This document shows positions 17,969 to 26,681 of a stretch of DNA of 64,000 nucleotides, in pieces. Source of the DNA: Herbaspirillum sp. AP02 (GTDB taxonomy: Bacteria; Pseudomonadota; Gammaproteobacteria; Burkholderiales; Burkholderiaceae_D); NCBI RefSeq assembly GCF_015767275.1, contig NZ_JADWMY010000011.1, forward strand, positions 116,170 to 180,169, read 5' to 3'. The translations under genes were made by a program, and so were the position numbers. The notes beneath the pieces are model-generated. The model was given only the letters and a program-made list of their open reading frames with translations. It did no database searches and was not told the origin of the DNA. Position 1 is the stretch's first letter. Every line of letters begins with the position of its first letter.

Positions 17969-18568
17969 ATGCCAGTTTCAGAACCGAACAAGATCTATCA
18001 GGAAGTCATCGATGCATTGATCGCCATGCATCGGCTCACTGACGGCTATACGCCCAATCACGAAGACCAGACCGCCGAGCTGGCGGTCATGATCGGGCGG
18101 CATCTGTGCCTGCCGGCCGAGCGCATCGACGTGCTGCACATGGCGGCCCAGGTGCATGACATCGGCAAGGCCAGGATACCGCTGGAGCTGCTCACCAAGC
18201 CGGGCCGCATCACGGCCGACGAATATGGCGTGCTCAAGACCCACGTGCAATTCGGCTACGAGATGCTCAACAAGATCAGCTTCCCCTTCAACCTGGCCGA
18301 GATCGTCTGGTGCCACCATGAATACCTCGACGGCAGCGGCTATCCGCGTGGCATCAGCGGCGACGCCCTGCCCTTCGAATCGCGCATCCTGACCGTTGCT
18401 GACATCGTCGAATCGATGTCGGCCGACCGCCCCTACCGCAAGTCGCTGGGCATGGCCGTGGCGCTGGAAGAAATCCAGCGCCAGCGTGGCAGCCGTCTCG
18501 ATCCGGTGGTAGTGGACGCCTGCCTGCACGTGGTACAGGAGCACAACTGGCGCCCCATTGCCAGTTGA
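17969..18568 (+). CDS. Stand-alone HD-GYP domain protein
   Basis: 199 residues made up almost wholly of an HD-GYP domain, the class that breaks down cyclic di-GMP. Complete motif set: HDIGK with the HD pair at 63-64, HHE at 116-118, DGSGYP with GYP at 124-126, and ADRPYRK. No receiver, PAS, GAF or membrane domain is attached, so any signal input must come from a partner or from expression. The start at 17969 follows GGGACAGGA. The MFS gene follows after an 80-nt gap containing a stem-loop. Confidence 0.9.
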   Translation: MPVSEPNKIYQEVIDALIAMHRLTDGYTPNHEDQTAELAVMIGRHLCLPAERIDVLHMAAQVHDIGKARIPLELLTKPGRITADEYGVLKTHVQFGYEMLNKISFPFNLAEIVWCHHEYLDGSGYPRGISGDALPFESRILTVADIVESMSADRPYRKSLGMAVALEEIQRQRGSRLDPVVVDACLHVVQEHNWRPIAS

Positions 18569-18575
18569 ACCGCCA

Positions 18576-18605
18576 CCGATGCAGCGTGCATCCCTGCTGC
18601 ATCGG
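18576..18605 (+). terminator. Stem-loop after the HD-GYP gene
   Basis: Ten-base perfect arms CCGATGCAGC (18576-18585) and GCTGCATCGG (18596-18605) with a ten-base loop, starting 8 nt after the stop. No T-run follows, so it may be a processing or stabilising hairpin rather than a full terminator. Confidence 0.45.
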
Positions 18606-18648
18606 CTACACTGGGCGCCATAACAAGACCGCCCGGAGACGCCACCCC

Positions 18649-19857
18649 ATGACCAGCCACGCTGCGCATGCGCCCTCGCCCTTCATCCTGCGCCACCCCA
18701 TCCTGACTGCCCTGGCCCTGTCGCTTGGCACCGCCGTGGCACTCGGCCTGGCGCGTTTTTCCTACGCCCTGCTGCTGGCACCGATGCGCGCCGACCTCGG
18801 CTGGCCTTATCTGGTGGCCGGCGGCATGAACACCGGCAATGCCCTGGGCTACCTGCTGGGCGCGCTGCTGACGCCATTGCTGATGCGCCGCTTCCAGGCG
18901 CACCGGGTGCTCATTGCAGGCGCCTTCGGGACGGCGCTGCTGTCCTTCCTGCCGGCCCTGACCACGGACACACTGCTACAACTGTTGCTGCGGATGGTCA
19001 CGGGCGTGACCAGTGCGTTCATCTTCGTCTCGGGGGGACTGCTGGTCAGCCGCCTGGCGGCGCTGCATGCGCAACGCGCAGGCCTGCTGCTGGGGCTCTA
19101 CTACGGTGGCACCGGCATCGGCATCGTCGCCGCCGCACTGCTGGTGCCACCCGTGATGGACGCCGCCCTGGCACAGGGCGCGCCCCATCCCTGGCAATCG
19201 GCCTGGATACTGCTGGGCGTACTGGCGCTGGCGGCCAGCGTGGTCATGGCATTGCCGGCGCGACTGATGCCGACCAGCCCGGCGCAGGCGGCCGGCGCCA
19301 GCCGTTGGCGCGCACGCAGCCTGCTATACGGACTGGTCGGCTATCTCTTTTTCGGACTGGGCTATATCGGCTACATGACCTTTGTCATCGCTCTGCTCAA
19401 GGAAGAAGGCATGGCACCGGCGCGCATCACGCTCTTCTTTGCGCTGCTGGGCGCGGCCACCTTCGCCTCCTCACGCATCTGGGCGCGCATGCTGGACCGC
19501 TTCCGTGGCGGGCAGTCGCTGGCCATCCTCAACGGCCTGCTGTGCGTGGCCACGCTGCTGCCGGCCACGACCGACGCGACGCTGGCAGTGTTCGCCTCCG
19601 GCCTGCTCTTCGGGGGATGTTTTCTCTCTGCGGTGGCCTCGACCACGGCCATGGTGCGCCACAACCTGCCGCCCTCGGACTGGCCGGCCGGCATCAGCGC
19701 TTTCACCATCGTCTTCGCGGTCGGGCAGATCATCGGTCCGTCCATCGTCGGCTGGATCGCCGATGGCGCCGGTGGGCTGCAACGCGGACTGGTGTTTTCC
19801 GCACTGATGCTGCTGGCCGGGTCCCTGGTGGCGTGGCGCCAGCGGCCGCTGGGCTGA
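18649..19857 (+). CDS. MFS transporter (YbfB/YjiJ family)
   Basis: 402 residues with about 12 membrane helices. The opening LSLGTAVALGLARFSYALLLAPMRADLGW and GGMNTGNALGYLLGAL are typical of the YbfB/YjiJ group of major facilitators, whose substrates are largely unknown. The start at 18649 is chosen over 18565, which would run through the stem-loop after the HD-GYP gene and add a Cys/His-rich leader. Convergent with the HisC-type gene. Confidence 0.87.
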   Translation: MTSHAAHAPSPFILRHPILTALALSLGTAVALGLARFSYALLLAPMRADLGWPYLVAGGMNTGNALGYLLGALLTPLLMRRFQAHRVLIAGAFGTALLSFLPALTTDTLLQLLLRMVTGVTSAFIFVSGGLLVSRLAALHAQRAGLLLGLYYGGTGIGIVAAALLVPPVMDAALAQGAPHPWQSAWILLGVLALAASVVMALPARLMPTSPAQAAGASRWRARSLLYGLVGYLFFGLGYIGYMTFVIALLKEEGMAPARITLFFALLGAATFASSRIWARMLDRFRGGQSLAILNGLLCVATLLPATTDATLAVFASGLLFGGCFLSAVASTTAMVRHNLPPSDWPAGISAFTIVFAVGQIIGPSIVGWIADGAGGLQRGLVFSALMLLAGSLVAWRQRPLG

Positions 19858-19933
19858 GGTGAGACGCGGCGCACGGAACGAGCGCCACGCGTTGCCTGAG
19901 GTTTTCTGCACCGCGGGCCGACGCCCGCAGCGA

Positions 19934-21016
19934 TCAGCCCTGCCCCAGGTAACGACCCAATGCCTCCACCAGCGTGCCGCAATCCGCGTCGGTACCGATG
20001 GTGATGCGCAGGAACTGGTTGATGCGCTCGGTCTTGAAGTGACGCACGATGATGCCGTCGCTGCGCAGCGCCGCCGCCAGGGTGGCCGCATCATGTTGTG
20101 GATGGCGTGCAAAGACGAAGTTGGCGGCCGACGGCAGGACCTGGAAGCCCAGGCCTTCCAGTTGCGCCACCAGGGCGGTACGGCTGGCGATGACCATGCC
20201 GCAGCTCTTCTGGAAATAGTCCTCGTCCTCGATGGCGGCGGTAGCGCCGGCAATCGCCGGGCGATCCAGCGGATAGGAGTTGAAGCTGTTCTTGACCCGC
20301 TCCAGTGCATCGATCAGGTCGGCGTGGCCGATGGCAAAACCGACCCGCATGCCGGCCAGCGCGCGCGACTTGGAGAAGGTCTGCACCACCAGCAGGTTGG
20401 GATAGCGCTGCACCAGCGGGATGGCGCTCTGGCCGCCGAAATCGATATAGGCTTCATCGACCACCACCACCCGCTCCGGGTTTCCTTGCAGGATGCGCTC
20501 GACCTGCTCCAGGCCCAGCAGGCAACCGGTGGGCGCGTTCGGGTTGGGGAAGATGATGCCGCCGATGGCCTCGCCCTGGCCGATGTAGTCATCGGCGCGC
20601 AGCGTGAAATCCTCGGCCAGCGGCACGGCGCGATACTCGACCTGGTACAGGCCGGCGTAGGTCGGATAGAAGCTGTAGGTGATGTCCGGGAACAGGATGG
20701 GCTTGCCATGCTGCAGCAGGGCCTGGAAGGCATGCGCCAGCACTTCGTCGGAGCCGTTGCCCACGAACACCTCGCGCGCGCTGATGCCGTCGGCGGCATG
20801 GCGGCGGGCGATGGCCAGCTTGAGCGGCTCGGCATCCGGATTGGGATACAGGCGCAGGCTGTCGCTGACTTCGCGGGCGATGGCCTGCAGCGCCAGCGGC
20901 GACGGGCCATACGGGCTCTCGTTGGTATTGAGCTTGACCAGGCGCGCGATCTTGGGTTGTTCGCCGGGGGTGTAGGGCGTCAGGCGGCTGACGATGGGGC
21001 TCCAGAACTTGCTCAT
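19934..21016 (-). CDS. hisC: Histidinol-phosphate aminotransferase
   Basis: PLP-dependent class I/II aminotransferase; in the histidine pathway it turns imidazole-acetol phosphate into histidinol phosphate. 360 residues, normal length. It shows [12 protein letters not shown], the PLP contacts FPNPNAPTG and [12 protein letters not shown], and the Schiff-base Lys216 in [15 protein letters not shown]. The gene stands alone, away from other his genes, so it could be a second copy (HisC2) serving aromatic amino acids. The start at 21016 is supported by the family N-terminus. Confidence 0.88.
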   Translation of the reverse strand: MSKFWSPIVSRLTPYTPGEQPKIARLVKLNTNESPYGPSPLALQAIAREVSDSLRLYPNPDAEPLKLAIARRHAADGISAREVFVGNGSDEVLAHAFQALLQHGKPILFPDITYSFYPTYAGLYQVEYRAVPLAEDFTLRADDYIGQGEAIGGIIFPNPNAPTGCLLGLEQVERILQGNPERVVVVDEAYIDFGGQSAIPLVQRYPNLLVVQTFSKSRALAGMRVGFAIGHADLIDALERVKNSFNSYPLDRPAIAGATAAIEDEDYFQKSCGMVIASRTALVAQLEGLGFQVLPSAANFVFARHPQHDAATLAAALRSDGIIVRHFKTERINQFLRITIGTDADCGTLVEALGRYLGQG

Positions 21017-21109
21017 GAGAAATCGGCCCGTAACGGGCCACACAGAATTGAGGGAAAGCGCAGATGGTAGCAAACTTGCCGCCGGGCGGCGGACTGCGCG
21101 CCGGAAATC

Positions 21110-21772
21110 TCAGAAATAGGGGCGGTAGCGCGGCTTGCGCGCCTCGTCCTGGCGCGACGGTGCGACCTGCACGGGCGTGCTGCTGAGCAGGGAGATGGCG
21201 CGCCGGGCAATCTCCGGCGGCAGGCCGATGGCTTCCTGGCAAGCCCGTTGCAGCGCCGCCAGCGAGGCAAATCCGGCCATCGCAGGCGGTGCGCCGGCAT
21301 CTTCCATGCGCGCCAGCCCGGCCAGGACCCAGGCCACGCGCTGCTCACGCACCAGGCTGCGCAGCGATTCGCCTTCGGCGAACAGCAGCGCGCGCAGGCG
21401 CGCCGGGCTCATCTGCCAGTCACGGGCAATGCCCTCGGCGCGCCAGTCGGCGGCAGGTCGCGCGAAGATCGCGGCGGCCAGGCGACGTGCATGGGGCTTG
21501 CTGGCATCGGCCGCACTTTCCATGTCAGCCGGGGATTGCGTCTCCAGCGCCAGCGACCAGACGGCCGGACGCATGCCCTGCGCCGCCATGCGTGGATGGG
21601 CCAGGCAGGAGAAGCGCACGAAGGACGGGACCGTGAAGCTCTCGCCCTCCCTCAGTTCGATGGTGACATTGCCGCTCCTGAGCGTGGCTGCGCCCTTCCA
21701 CACCCGCACCCGCGCCGGCGCGGCGAAACGCAGTTCGCGCAATTGCAGGTGATGGTGGGTGACGATGGCCAT
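21110..21772 (-). CDS. AraC-like helix-turn-helix regulator
   Basis: 220 residues. The N-terminal half looks like the small cupin-type sensing domain of short AraC regulators (VRVWKGAATLRSGNVTIELREGESFTVP), the C-terminal half (about 95-190) resembles the paired AraC helix-turn-helix (IARDWQMSPARLRALLFAEGESLRSLVREQRVAWVL). The second helix-turn-helix (FASLAALQRACQEAIGLPP) lacks the usual Phe-Arg pattern, so binding may be atypical. It lies between hisC and a Crp-type gene on the same strand; target unknown. Confidence 0.75.
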   Translation of the reverse strand: MAIVTHHHLQLRELRFAAPARVRVWKGAATLRSGNVTIELREGESFTVPSFVRFSCLAHPRMAAQGMRPAVWSLALETQSPADMESAADASKPHARRLAAAIFARPAADWRAEGIARDWQMSPARLRALLFAEGESLRSLVREQRVAWVLAGLARMEDAGAPPAMAGFASLAALQRACQEAIGLPPEIARRAISLLSSTPVQVAPSRQDEARKPRYRPYF

Positions 21773-21855
21773 GGGAATTCAGTTCCGGGAAGGTCGGCCG
21801 ATGGTATGCCAGGCCTGGCCGCCAGACTGTCGTTGCGGTGACAGGCTGCGCCGCC

Positions 21856-22542
21856 TCATAGCGAGGCCATGCCGAAGGCGCGCAGGCCATCGAGGTCGAC
21901 CACGCGGATGCTCTGGTAGGAAATCTCTACCAGCCCCAGTTCTGCCAGGTGGCGCATGGCCTGGTTCACGCGCTGGCGTGACAGACCGGTCAGGAGGCCG
22001 ATCTCTTCCTGCGACAGTTCCAGCACCTTGGAGGTACGCGGGTACAACATGGGATGGAACAGTTGCGCAATCGCCTGTGCTACGCGGGCATCCACATCCA
22101 GCAGACGCTCGTTCTGCACGGTGGCGATGAACTGGCCCATGCGTTCGTTGAGCTGGCCGATCACGAAGGCATTGAAGGGCAGGCTCTCGGCCATCAGGCG
22201 ATGGAAGGTATCGGCCGGTACCAGCAGGATCTGCGAGGCGCGGATGGCGATGACGTCGTAGCGGCGCGGCTCGCGCTTGATCACGCTGCCCTCGCCGCAC
22301 CAGCCGCCTTCGGGCACGCCCGACAGCGTGCTGCTGCGGCCGTCGATGTTGTAGACCGCCAGCTTGATCAGGCCCTCGTGCACGCCGATCCAGTATTGCG
22401 AGAGCTCGCCGCGCCGGGCCACGAAGGCGTCGGCGGCAAAGCGTGTGAGCTGGGTGGTGGCAGCAGCCAGCGTGCGATGCTCGCTCGCCAGCGCGGCGAA
22501 CCAGTCGTATTGCTGCAGAAGCTGCGCCATCTTGCTGCTCAT
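21856..22542 (-). CDS. Crp/Fnr-family transcriptional regulator
   Basis: 228 residues: an N-terminal cyclic-nucleotide-binding-like beta-roll (about 15-130; GVPEGGWCGEGSVIKREPRRYDVIA in pieces) and a C-terminal winged helix with LSQEEIGLLTGLSRQRVNQAMRHLAELG. No Fnr-type Cys cluster is present, so it is not an iron-sulfur sensor. The start is uncertain: 22542 (MSSKMAQ) is chosen, and 22617 is the longer option. Divergent from the acyl-CoA ligase gene across about 170 nt, which makes that gene a candidate target. Confidence 0.85.
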   Translation of the reverse strand: MSSKMAQLLQQYDWFAALASEHRTLAAATTQLTRFAADAFVARRGELSQYWIGVHEGLIKLAVYNIDGRSSTLSGVPEGGWCGEGSVIKREPRRYDVIAIRASQILLVPADTFHRLMAESLPFNAFVIGQLNERMGQFIATVQNERLLDVDARVAQAIAQLFHPMLYPRTSKVLELSQEEIGLLTGLSRQRVNQAMRHLAELGLVEISYQSIRVVDLDGLRAFGMASL

Positions 22543-22710
22543 GAGGGGCTGGGGGGAAGGAGGAAAACGCTGGATATTGTCGCATGTCAGCCTTGTCGTC
22601 GTGATGACAAAGCGCAAGCCGGCTTCAGTGCTACCCTATGAAGCTGATGCGCGACTGATAAAAAATGCACAAGGTCGCCGCCCCACCATCCCCGCCGCTA
22701 GGAGACAGAC

Positions 22711-24351
22711 ATGGCAGATTTCGACACCGGCCTCGGCCGCAATACCGCCAATTACGCGGCCCTCACCCCCATCGATTTCATCGCGCGTGCCGCCGCCGTG
22801 TATGGCAAGCGCACCGCCATCATCCACGGCGCACTGCGTCAGGACTGGGAACAGACCTACCGCCGCACGCGCCGCCTGGCCAGCGCCTTGCAAGGCCTGG
22901 GCGTGGGCAAGAACGACACCGTGGCGGCCATGCTGCCCAATACTCCGGCGATGGTGGAGGCGCACTTCGGCGTACCGATGGCCGGTGCCGTGCTCAACGC
23001 ACTCAACATCCGGCTCGACGCCGAATCCATCGTCTTCATGCTGCGCCATGGCGAAGCCCGGGTACTGCTGATCGACAGCGAATTCGCCGCACTGGCGCAG
23101 CAGTTGCGCACGCAATTACCGGCGCTGAAGATCGTCGAAGTCTTTGATGAACTGGGCCCGCCACCGGTGGCCGGCGAACGCTTCGGTCACCTGGAATACG
23201 AAGCCCTGCTGGCCAGCGGTGACGAACAATTCGACTGGCAGATGCCGGCCGATGAATGGGATGCGATTGCCCTGAACTACACCTCCGGCACCACTGGCGA
23301 CCCCAAGGGGGTGGTCTATCACCATCGTGGCGCGGCCTTGAATGCAGTGTCCAACATCCTCGAATGGGACCTGCCCAAGCACCCGGTCTATCTCTGGACG
23401 CTGCCCATGTTCCATTGCAATGGCTGGTGCTTCCCGTGGACGGTCGCCGCGCGCGCCGGGGTGAACGTCTGCCTGCGCAAGTTCGAGCCCAAGCTGGTGT
23501 TCGACCTGATCGCCGAGCACGGCATCACCCATTACTGCGCCGCACCCATCGTCCATGCGGCGCTGGCCAATGCGCCCGAGGGCTGGCGCGCCGGCATTCG
23601 CGGCCCGGTCAAGGCGATGGTGGCCGGGGCGCCGCCACCGGCAGCCGTGCTGGCCAAGATGGAGGCGATGCAGTTCGAACTGACCCACGTCTATGGCCTG
23701 ACCGAGGTCTACGGGCCGGCGGCGGTCTGCGCCGAGCAGGATGACTGGAGCGGCCTGTCGGTGGACCAGCGGGCGGTGTTGAAGTCGCGCCAGGGGGTGC
23801 GCTATCACCTGCAGAGCGGCGTGACGGTACTCTCGCCGGACACCATGGAAGCGGTGGCCGCCGATGGCGAGGAGATCGGCGAGATCATGTTCCGCGGCAA
23901 CATCTGCATGAAGGGCTATCTGAAGAACGACAAGGCCACGCACGAAGCCTTCGCCGGTGGCTGGTTCCACACCGGCGACCTGGGCGTGATGAATGCCGAC
24001 GGCTACATCAAGATCAAGGATCGCAGCAAGGACATCATCATCTCCGGTGGTGAAAACATCTCCAGCGTCGAAGTGGAAGACGTGCTCTACCGCCACCCGG
24101 CCGTACTGGCAGCCGCCGTGGTGGCACAGCCGGACGAGAAGTGGGGAGAGACCCCCTGCGCCTTCGTCGAACTGAAGGAAGGTGCCGACATCGGCGCGGC
24201 CGAACTGGCCGAGTTCTGCCGTGGCCACCTGGCCGGCTTCAAGGTGCCCAAGGCGATCTACTTCGGCCCGTTGCCCAAGACCTCCACCGGCAAGATCCAG
24301 AAGTTCGAACTGCGCAAGCGGATGAAGTCGGACAGCGCCATCAATGTCTGA
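22711..24351 (+). CDS. Acyl-CoA synthetase (AMP-forming)
   Basis: 546-residue adenylate-forming ligase that activates a carboxylic acid with ATP and CoA. P-loop-like motif YTSGTTGDPKGVVYHH, A5-type VYGLTEVYGP, A7-A8 FHTGDLGVMNADGYIKIKDRSKD followed by IIISGGENISSVEVED, and the C-terminal catalytic Lys in LPKTSTGKIQKFELRK. The type resembles medium-chain or methylthiopropionate-CoA ligases (DmdB-like); the true substrate cannot be read from sequence. Ribosome site CTAGGAGACA. Divergent from the Crp-type regulator. Confidence 0.9.
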   Translation: MADFDTGLGRNTANYAALTPIDFIARAAAVYGKRTAIIHGALRQDWEQTYRRTRRLASALQGLGVGKNDTVAAMLPNTPAMVEAHFGVPMAGAVLNALNIRLDAESIVFMLRHGEARVLLIDSEFAALAQQLRTQLPALKIVEVFDELGPPPVAGERFGHLEYEALLASGDEQFDWQMPADEWDAIALNYTSGTTGDPKGVVYHHRGAALNAVSNILEWDLPKHPVYLWTLPMFHCNGWCFPWTVAARAGVNVCLRKFEPKLVFDLIAEHGITHYCAAPIVHAALANAPEGWRAGIRGPVKAMVAGAPPPAAVLAKMEAMQFELTHVYGLTEVYGPAAVCAEQDDWSGLSVDQRAVLKSRQGVRYHLQSGVTVLSPDTMEAVAADGEEIGEIMFRGNICMKGYLKNDKATHEAFAGGWFHTGDLGVMNADGYIKIKDRSKDIIISGGENISSVEVEDVLYRHPAVLAAAVVAQPDEKWGETPCAFVELKEGADIGAAELAEFCRGHLAGFKVPKAIYFGPLPKTSTGKIQKFELRKRMKSDSAINV

Positions 24352-24378
24352 AGCGCGTCGGCGCGTTCACCGACGCTT
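24351..24378. terminator. Weak hairpin between convergent genes
   Basis: Arms AAGCGCGTCGG (24351-24361) and CCGACGCTT (24370-24378), paired with a two-base bulge, right after the ligase stop and 4 nt before the end of the convergent gene. No clear T-run. Confidence 0.35.
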
Positions 24379-24381
24379 GCA

Positions 24382-24972
24382 TCAGGCCTTGCGCACGGCG
24401 ATGTGGTACAGGCCCCACGGGCATTGGCCGAAACGTTCCGGCAAGGGGCGTGCAGTCATCTCCGGGAAACTGTCGGCATCGTAGACCGCCCACAGCGGGC
24501 CGAGCCCGCCCAGCGGAATCGGCTTGCCATCCAGGTGGGTGGCGACGATGAAGCGGTACTTGGCGATGTCGGCTGCGGACACCAGCACCGCATAGCCATC
24601 CACGGCGCGCAGGGCGCAGTTCTGCAGCGCGGCGGGGGCGCCACAGACACGCAACACCTCCGACAACAAGGGACCACGCAGGCTATGGCGACGGCGGTCG
24701 TATTCCAGCGTGGGGTGGATTTCCACCGAAGGCAGGGCCGACAGGGCGGCAAAGTCGAAGGTATAGGCCTTGTCGAAACTCAGTTTCTGCTTGGCCATCA
24801 TCTGGTCCAGCGCCGGATCGAGGGCGCCGCGATTGCTGTTGCCGATGTCGCCGGTGACGGTCAGCAACACCGGCCCGGAGCCACCGGCCTTCTTGTCCGC
24901 AGCCAGCGCCGGCAGGGCGGCCGGTGTGGCCAGCAGAGTGGCGCCCAGGCGCATGAACTGGCGTTTTTGCAT
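24382..24972 (-). CDS. Periplasmic molybdopterin-binding-fold protein
   Basis: 196 residues with an N-terminal export signal (MQKRQFMRLGATLLATPAALPALAA, in pieces; one basic cluster, no clear twin-arginine) and a single domain resembling the oxidoreductase molybdopterin-binding fold (LRGPLLSEVLRVCGAP, then LRAVDGYAVLVSAADIAKY and HLDGKPIPLGGLGPLWAVYD). Proteins of this size lack the dimer domain of sulfite oxidases and are of unknown role; the Cys in VLRVCGAP might or might not bind a cofactor. Monocistronic by position. Confidence 0.75.
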   Translation of the reverse strand: MQKRQFMRLGATLLATPAALPALAADKKAGGSGPVLLTVTGDIGNSNRGALDPALDQMMAKQKLSFDKAYTFDFAALSALPSVEIHPTLEYDRRRHSLRGPLLSEVLRVCGAPAALQNCALRAVDGYAVLVSAADIAKYRFIVATHLDGKPIPLGGLGPLWAVYDADSFPEMTARPLPERFGQCPWGLYHIAVRKA

Positions 24973-25033
24973 GATGGTCCCTTCCTTGGATGATGAATGT
25001 GGCCGATTGTAGGCACATAACGACCCATGAACA

Positions 25034-25065
25034 ACGGCCCGCTTCCATCCGGGAGCGGGCCGCGT
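25034..25065 (-). terminator. Terminator of the BASS transporter gene
   Basis: CGGCCCGCT and AGCGGGCCG arms around a nine-base loop, about 25 nt past the stop at 25088. On the minus strand the stem is followed by TTGTT. Confidence 0.7.
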
Positions 25066-25087
25066 CGTATCAAGCGAGTATCAGGCC

Positions 25088-26002
25088 TCAGTCACGCGGT
25101 GGGCGACCGCGCCAGTAACCGGCCAGCAGCGAACCCGACAGGTTGTGCCACACCGAGAACAGCGCGCCCGGCAAGGCCGCCACCGGGGTGAAGTAAAGCT
25201 TGCCCAGCGCAGCCGCCAGACCGGAATTCTGCATCCCCACCTCGATGGCCAGGGTGCGGCACACGGCTTCCTCGAAGCCGAGCAGGCGACCACCCCAGTA
25301 GCCGCCCAGCAAACCCAGGCCGTTATGCAGGATCACGCCCACCAGCACCACCAGGCCGACCGAGGCGATGCTGGCCTGGCTGCCGGCGACCACCGCCGAG
25401 ATGATCAGCAGGATCGCCACCATCGACACCAGCGAGAGGTAGGGTTCGATACGGCGGATCAGGCGGCCGGCAAAGATGTTCAATACCAGGCCCACGGCGA
25501 TGGGCACCACCACGATCTGCACGATGGACATCAGCATGGCATGCGCGTCGAAGTGGATGGAAGCGTCCACATACAGTTCGGTCAGCAGCGGCGTGGCAAA
25601 CACCGACACCAGCGCCGACAGCGTGGAGATGGTGACCGACAGCGCCACGTCGCCACGCGAGAGATAGATCATCACATTGGAGGCGGTGCCGGAGGCAACG
25701 CTGCCCACCAGCACCATGCCGGCGGTCAGGTCAGGCGGCATGCGCAGCACCTTGGCGATGACCCAGGCGGCCAGCGGCATGACCAGGTAGTGCAGGATGA
25801 TGCCGGCAGCCACCGGCGCGGGGCGCTTGATGATGCGCTTGAAGTCATCCACCGTCAGCGTCACGCCCATGGTCAGCATGATCAGGGTGAGGAGCTGGGT
25901 GATGTATTTGCCCAGGGGCGTGAAGGTCGGCGGCGAGAAATAGGCGGCGGCGGAAAGCAGCAGCGCCCACACGGGGAAGAGGCGGGTAATCGTGGCGAGC
26001 AT
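25088..26002 (-). CDS. Bile acid:sodium symporter (BASS) family transporter
   Basis: 304-residue inner-membrane protein with about 9-10 helices. Family features are the [19 protein letters not shown] region, [29 protein letters not shown] in pieces with the crossover sodium-site Ser/Asn, and [20 protein letters not shown] with the second sodium-site Glu/Gln. Bacterial relatives such as PanS carry pantoate or other organic acids; the substrate here is unknown. Monocistronic, with its own terminator. Confidence 0.9.
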   Translation of the reverse strand: MLATITRLFPVWALLLSAAAYFSPPTFTPLGKYITQLLTLIMLTMGVTLTVDDFKRIIKRPAPVAAGIILHYLVMPLAAWVIAKVLRMPPDLTAGMVLVGSVASGTASNVMIYLSRGDVALSVTISTLSALVSVFATPLLTELYVDASIHFDAHAMLMSIVQIVVVPIAVGLVLNIFAGRLIRRIEPYLSLVSMVAILLIISAVVAGSQASIASVGLVVLVGVILHNGLGLLGGYWGGRLLGFEEAVCRTLAIEVGMQNSGLAAALGKLYFTPVAALPGALFSVWHNLSGSLLAGYWRGRPPRD

Positions 26003-26238
26003 GTCAGGGCGGATGAATGATGGAGACAGTCCTGGGACCCGATGGCAAACGATGCCAGGGGAGCCAGGTGGCGCGAATTTTTTATCGGGTGCGCGGATGA
26101 CGCGAACGAGGAAGGAGAGATCATCGCGCCCGGGATAGGACGGCGGCCTCTTCTCGACCGGGCGCCTGGTGGGCGCGAGGGCGTGATTCTACCCGCGCGG
26201 GGCGTTTTCTGCCCACTCCCGGGCCATGGGAACGGGCC

Positions 26239-26517
26239 CTAGGGCAAGGGATCACACTTGAAACTCAACATCACCTTCGGCGGCATCACCCCGATCACGC
26301 CGTCGGAGCGCTCACTGCCGGTCACGCGTGCGCGGCGTCCGCGCTGGCGACACCAGTCGTCGGCCTGCTGCACGCCCTGGATCGCCACGCCCTCGTTGCC
26401 GTGCCAGCGCGAGCTGGCCACCAGCAGATAGGTGTCCTTGTCGATCTGCGTGACCGGTTGCGAACTGGCGCAAGCACCCAGCAGCAGACAGATGGCCAGC
26501 ACCTGACGCGTCTTCAT
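26239..26517 (-). CDS. Small lipoprotein
   Basis: 92 residues with a lipoprotein signal peptide: MKTRQVLAICLLLGAC, lipobox LGAC, cleaved ahead of Cys16. The mature part is short and polar (YLLVASSRWHGNEGVAIQGV, then DDWCRQRGRR), with one more Cys pair possible. The start at 26517 has a GGGGGG ribosome site, and the longer frame to 26583 would spoil the signal peptide. Function unknown; similar small periplasmic lipoproteins are common in the group. Confidence 0.75.
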   Translation of the reverse strand: MKTRQVLAICLLLGACASSQPVTQIDKDTYLLVASSRWHGNEGVAIQGVQQADDWCRQRGRRARVTGSERSDGVIGVMPPKVMLSFKCDPLP

Positions 26518-26621
26518 CGACGTCCCCCCGAGGATTCCTGTGATGCTGGGATGGTAGCCATCGGCACGGGCCACGTCATGCATCTCTACAACTCTTTACA
26601 CGCCATCCCCGCCGGCGAAAA

Positions 26622-26657
26622 AAACGCCGCTGACGTCAGCGACGTTCAGCGGCGTTT
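26622..26657 (-). terminator. Terminator of ettA
   Basis: Twelve-base perfect arms AAACGCCGCTGA (26622-26633) and TCAGCGGCGTTT (26646-26657). On the minus strand the stem runs into TTTTTTT. Confidence 0.9.
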
Positions 26658-26681
26658 CTCTGGGACGGATCGGTCAGACGA

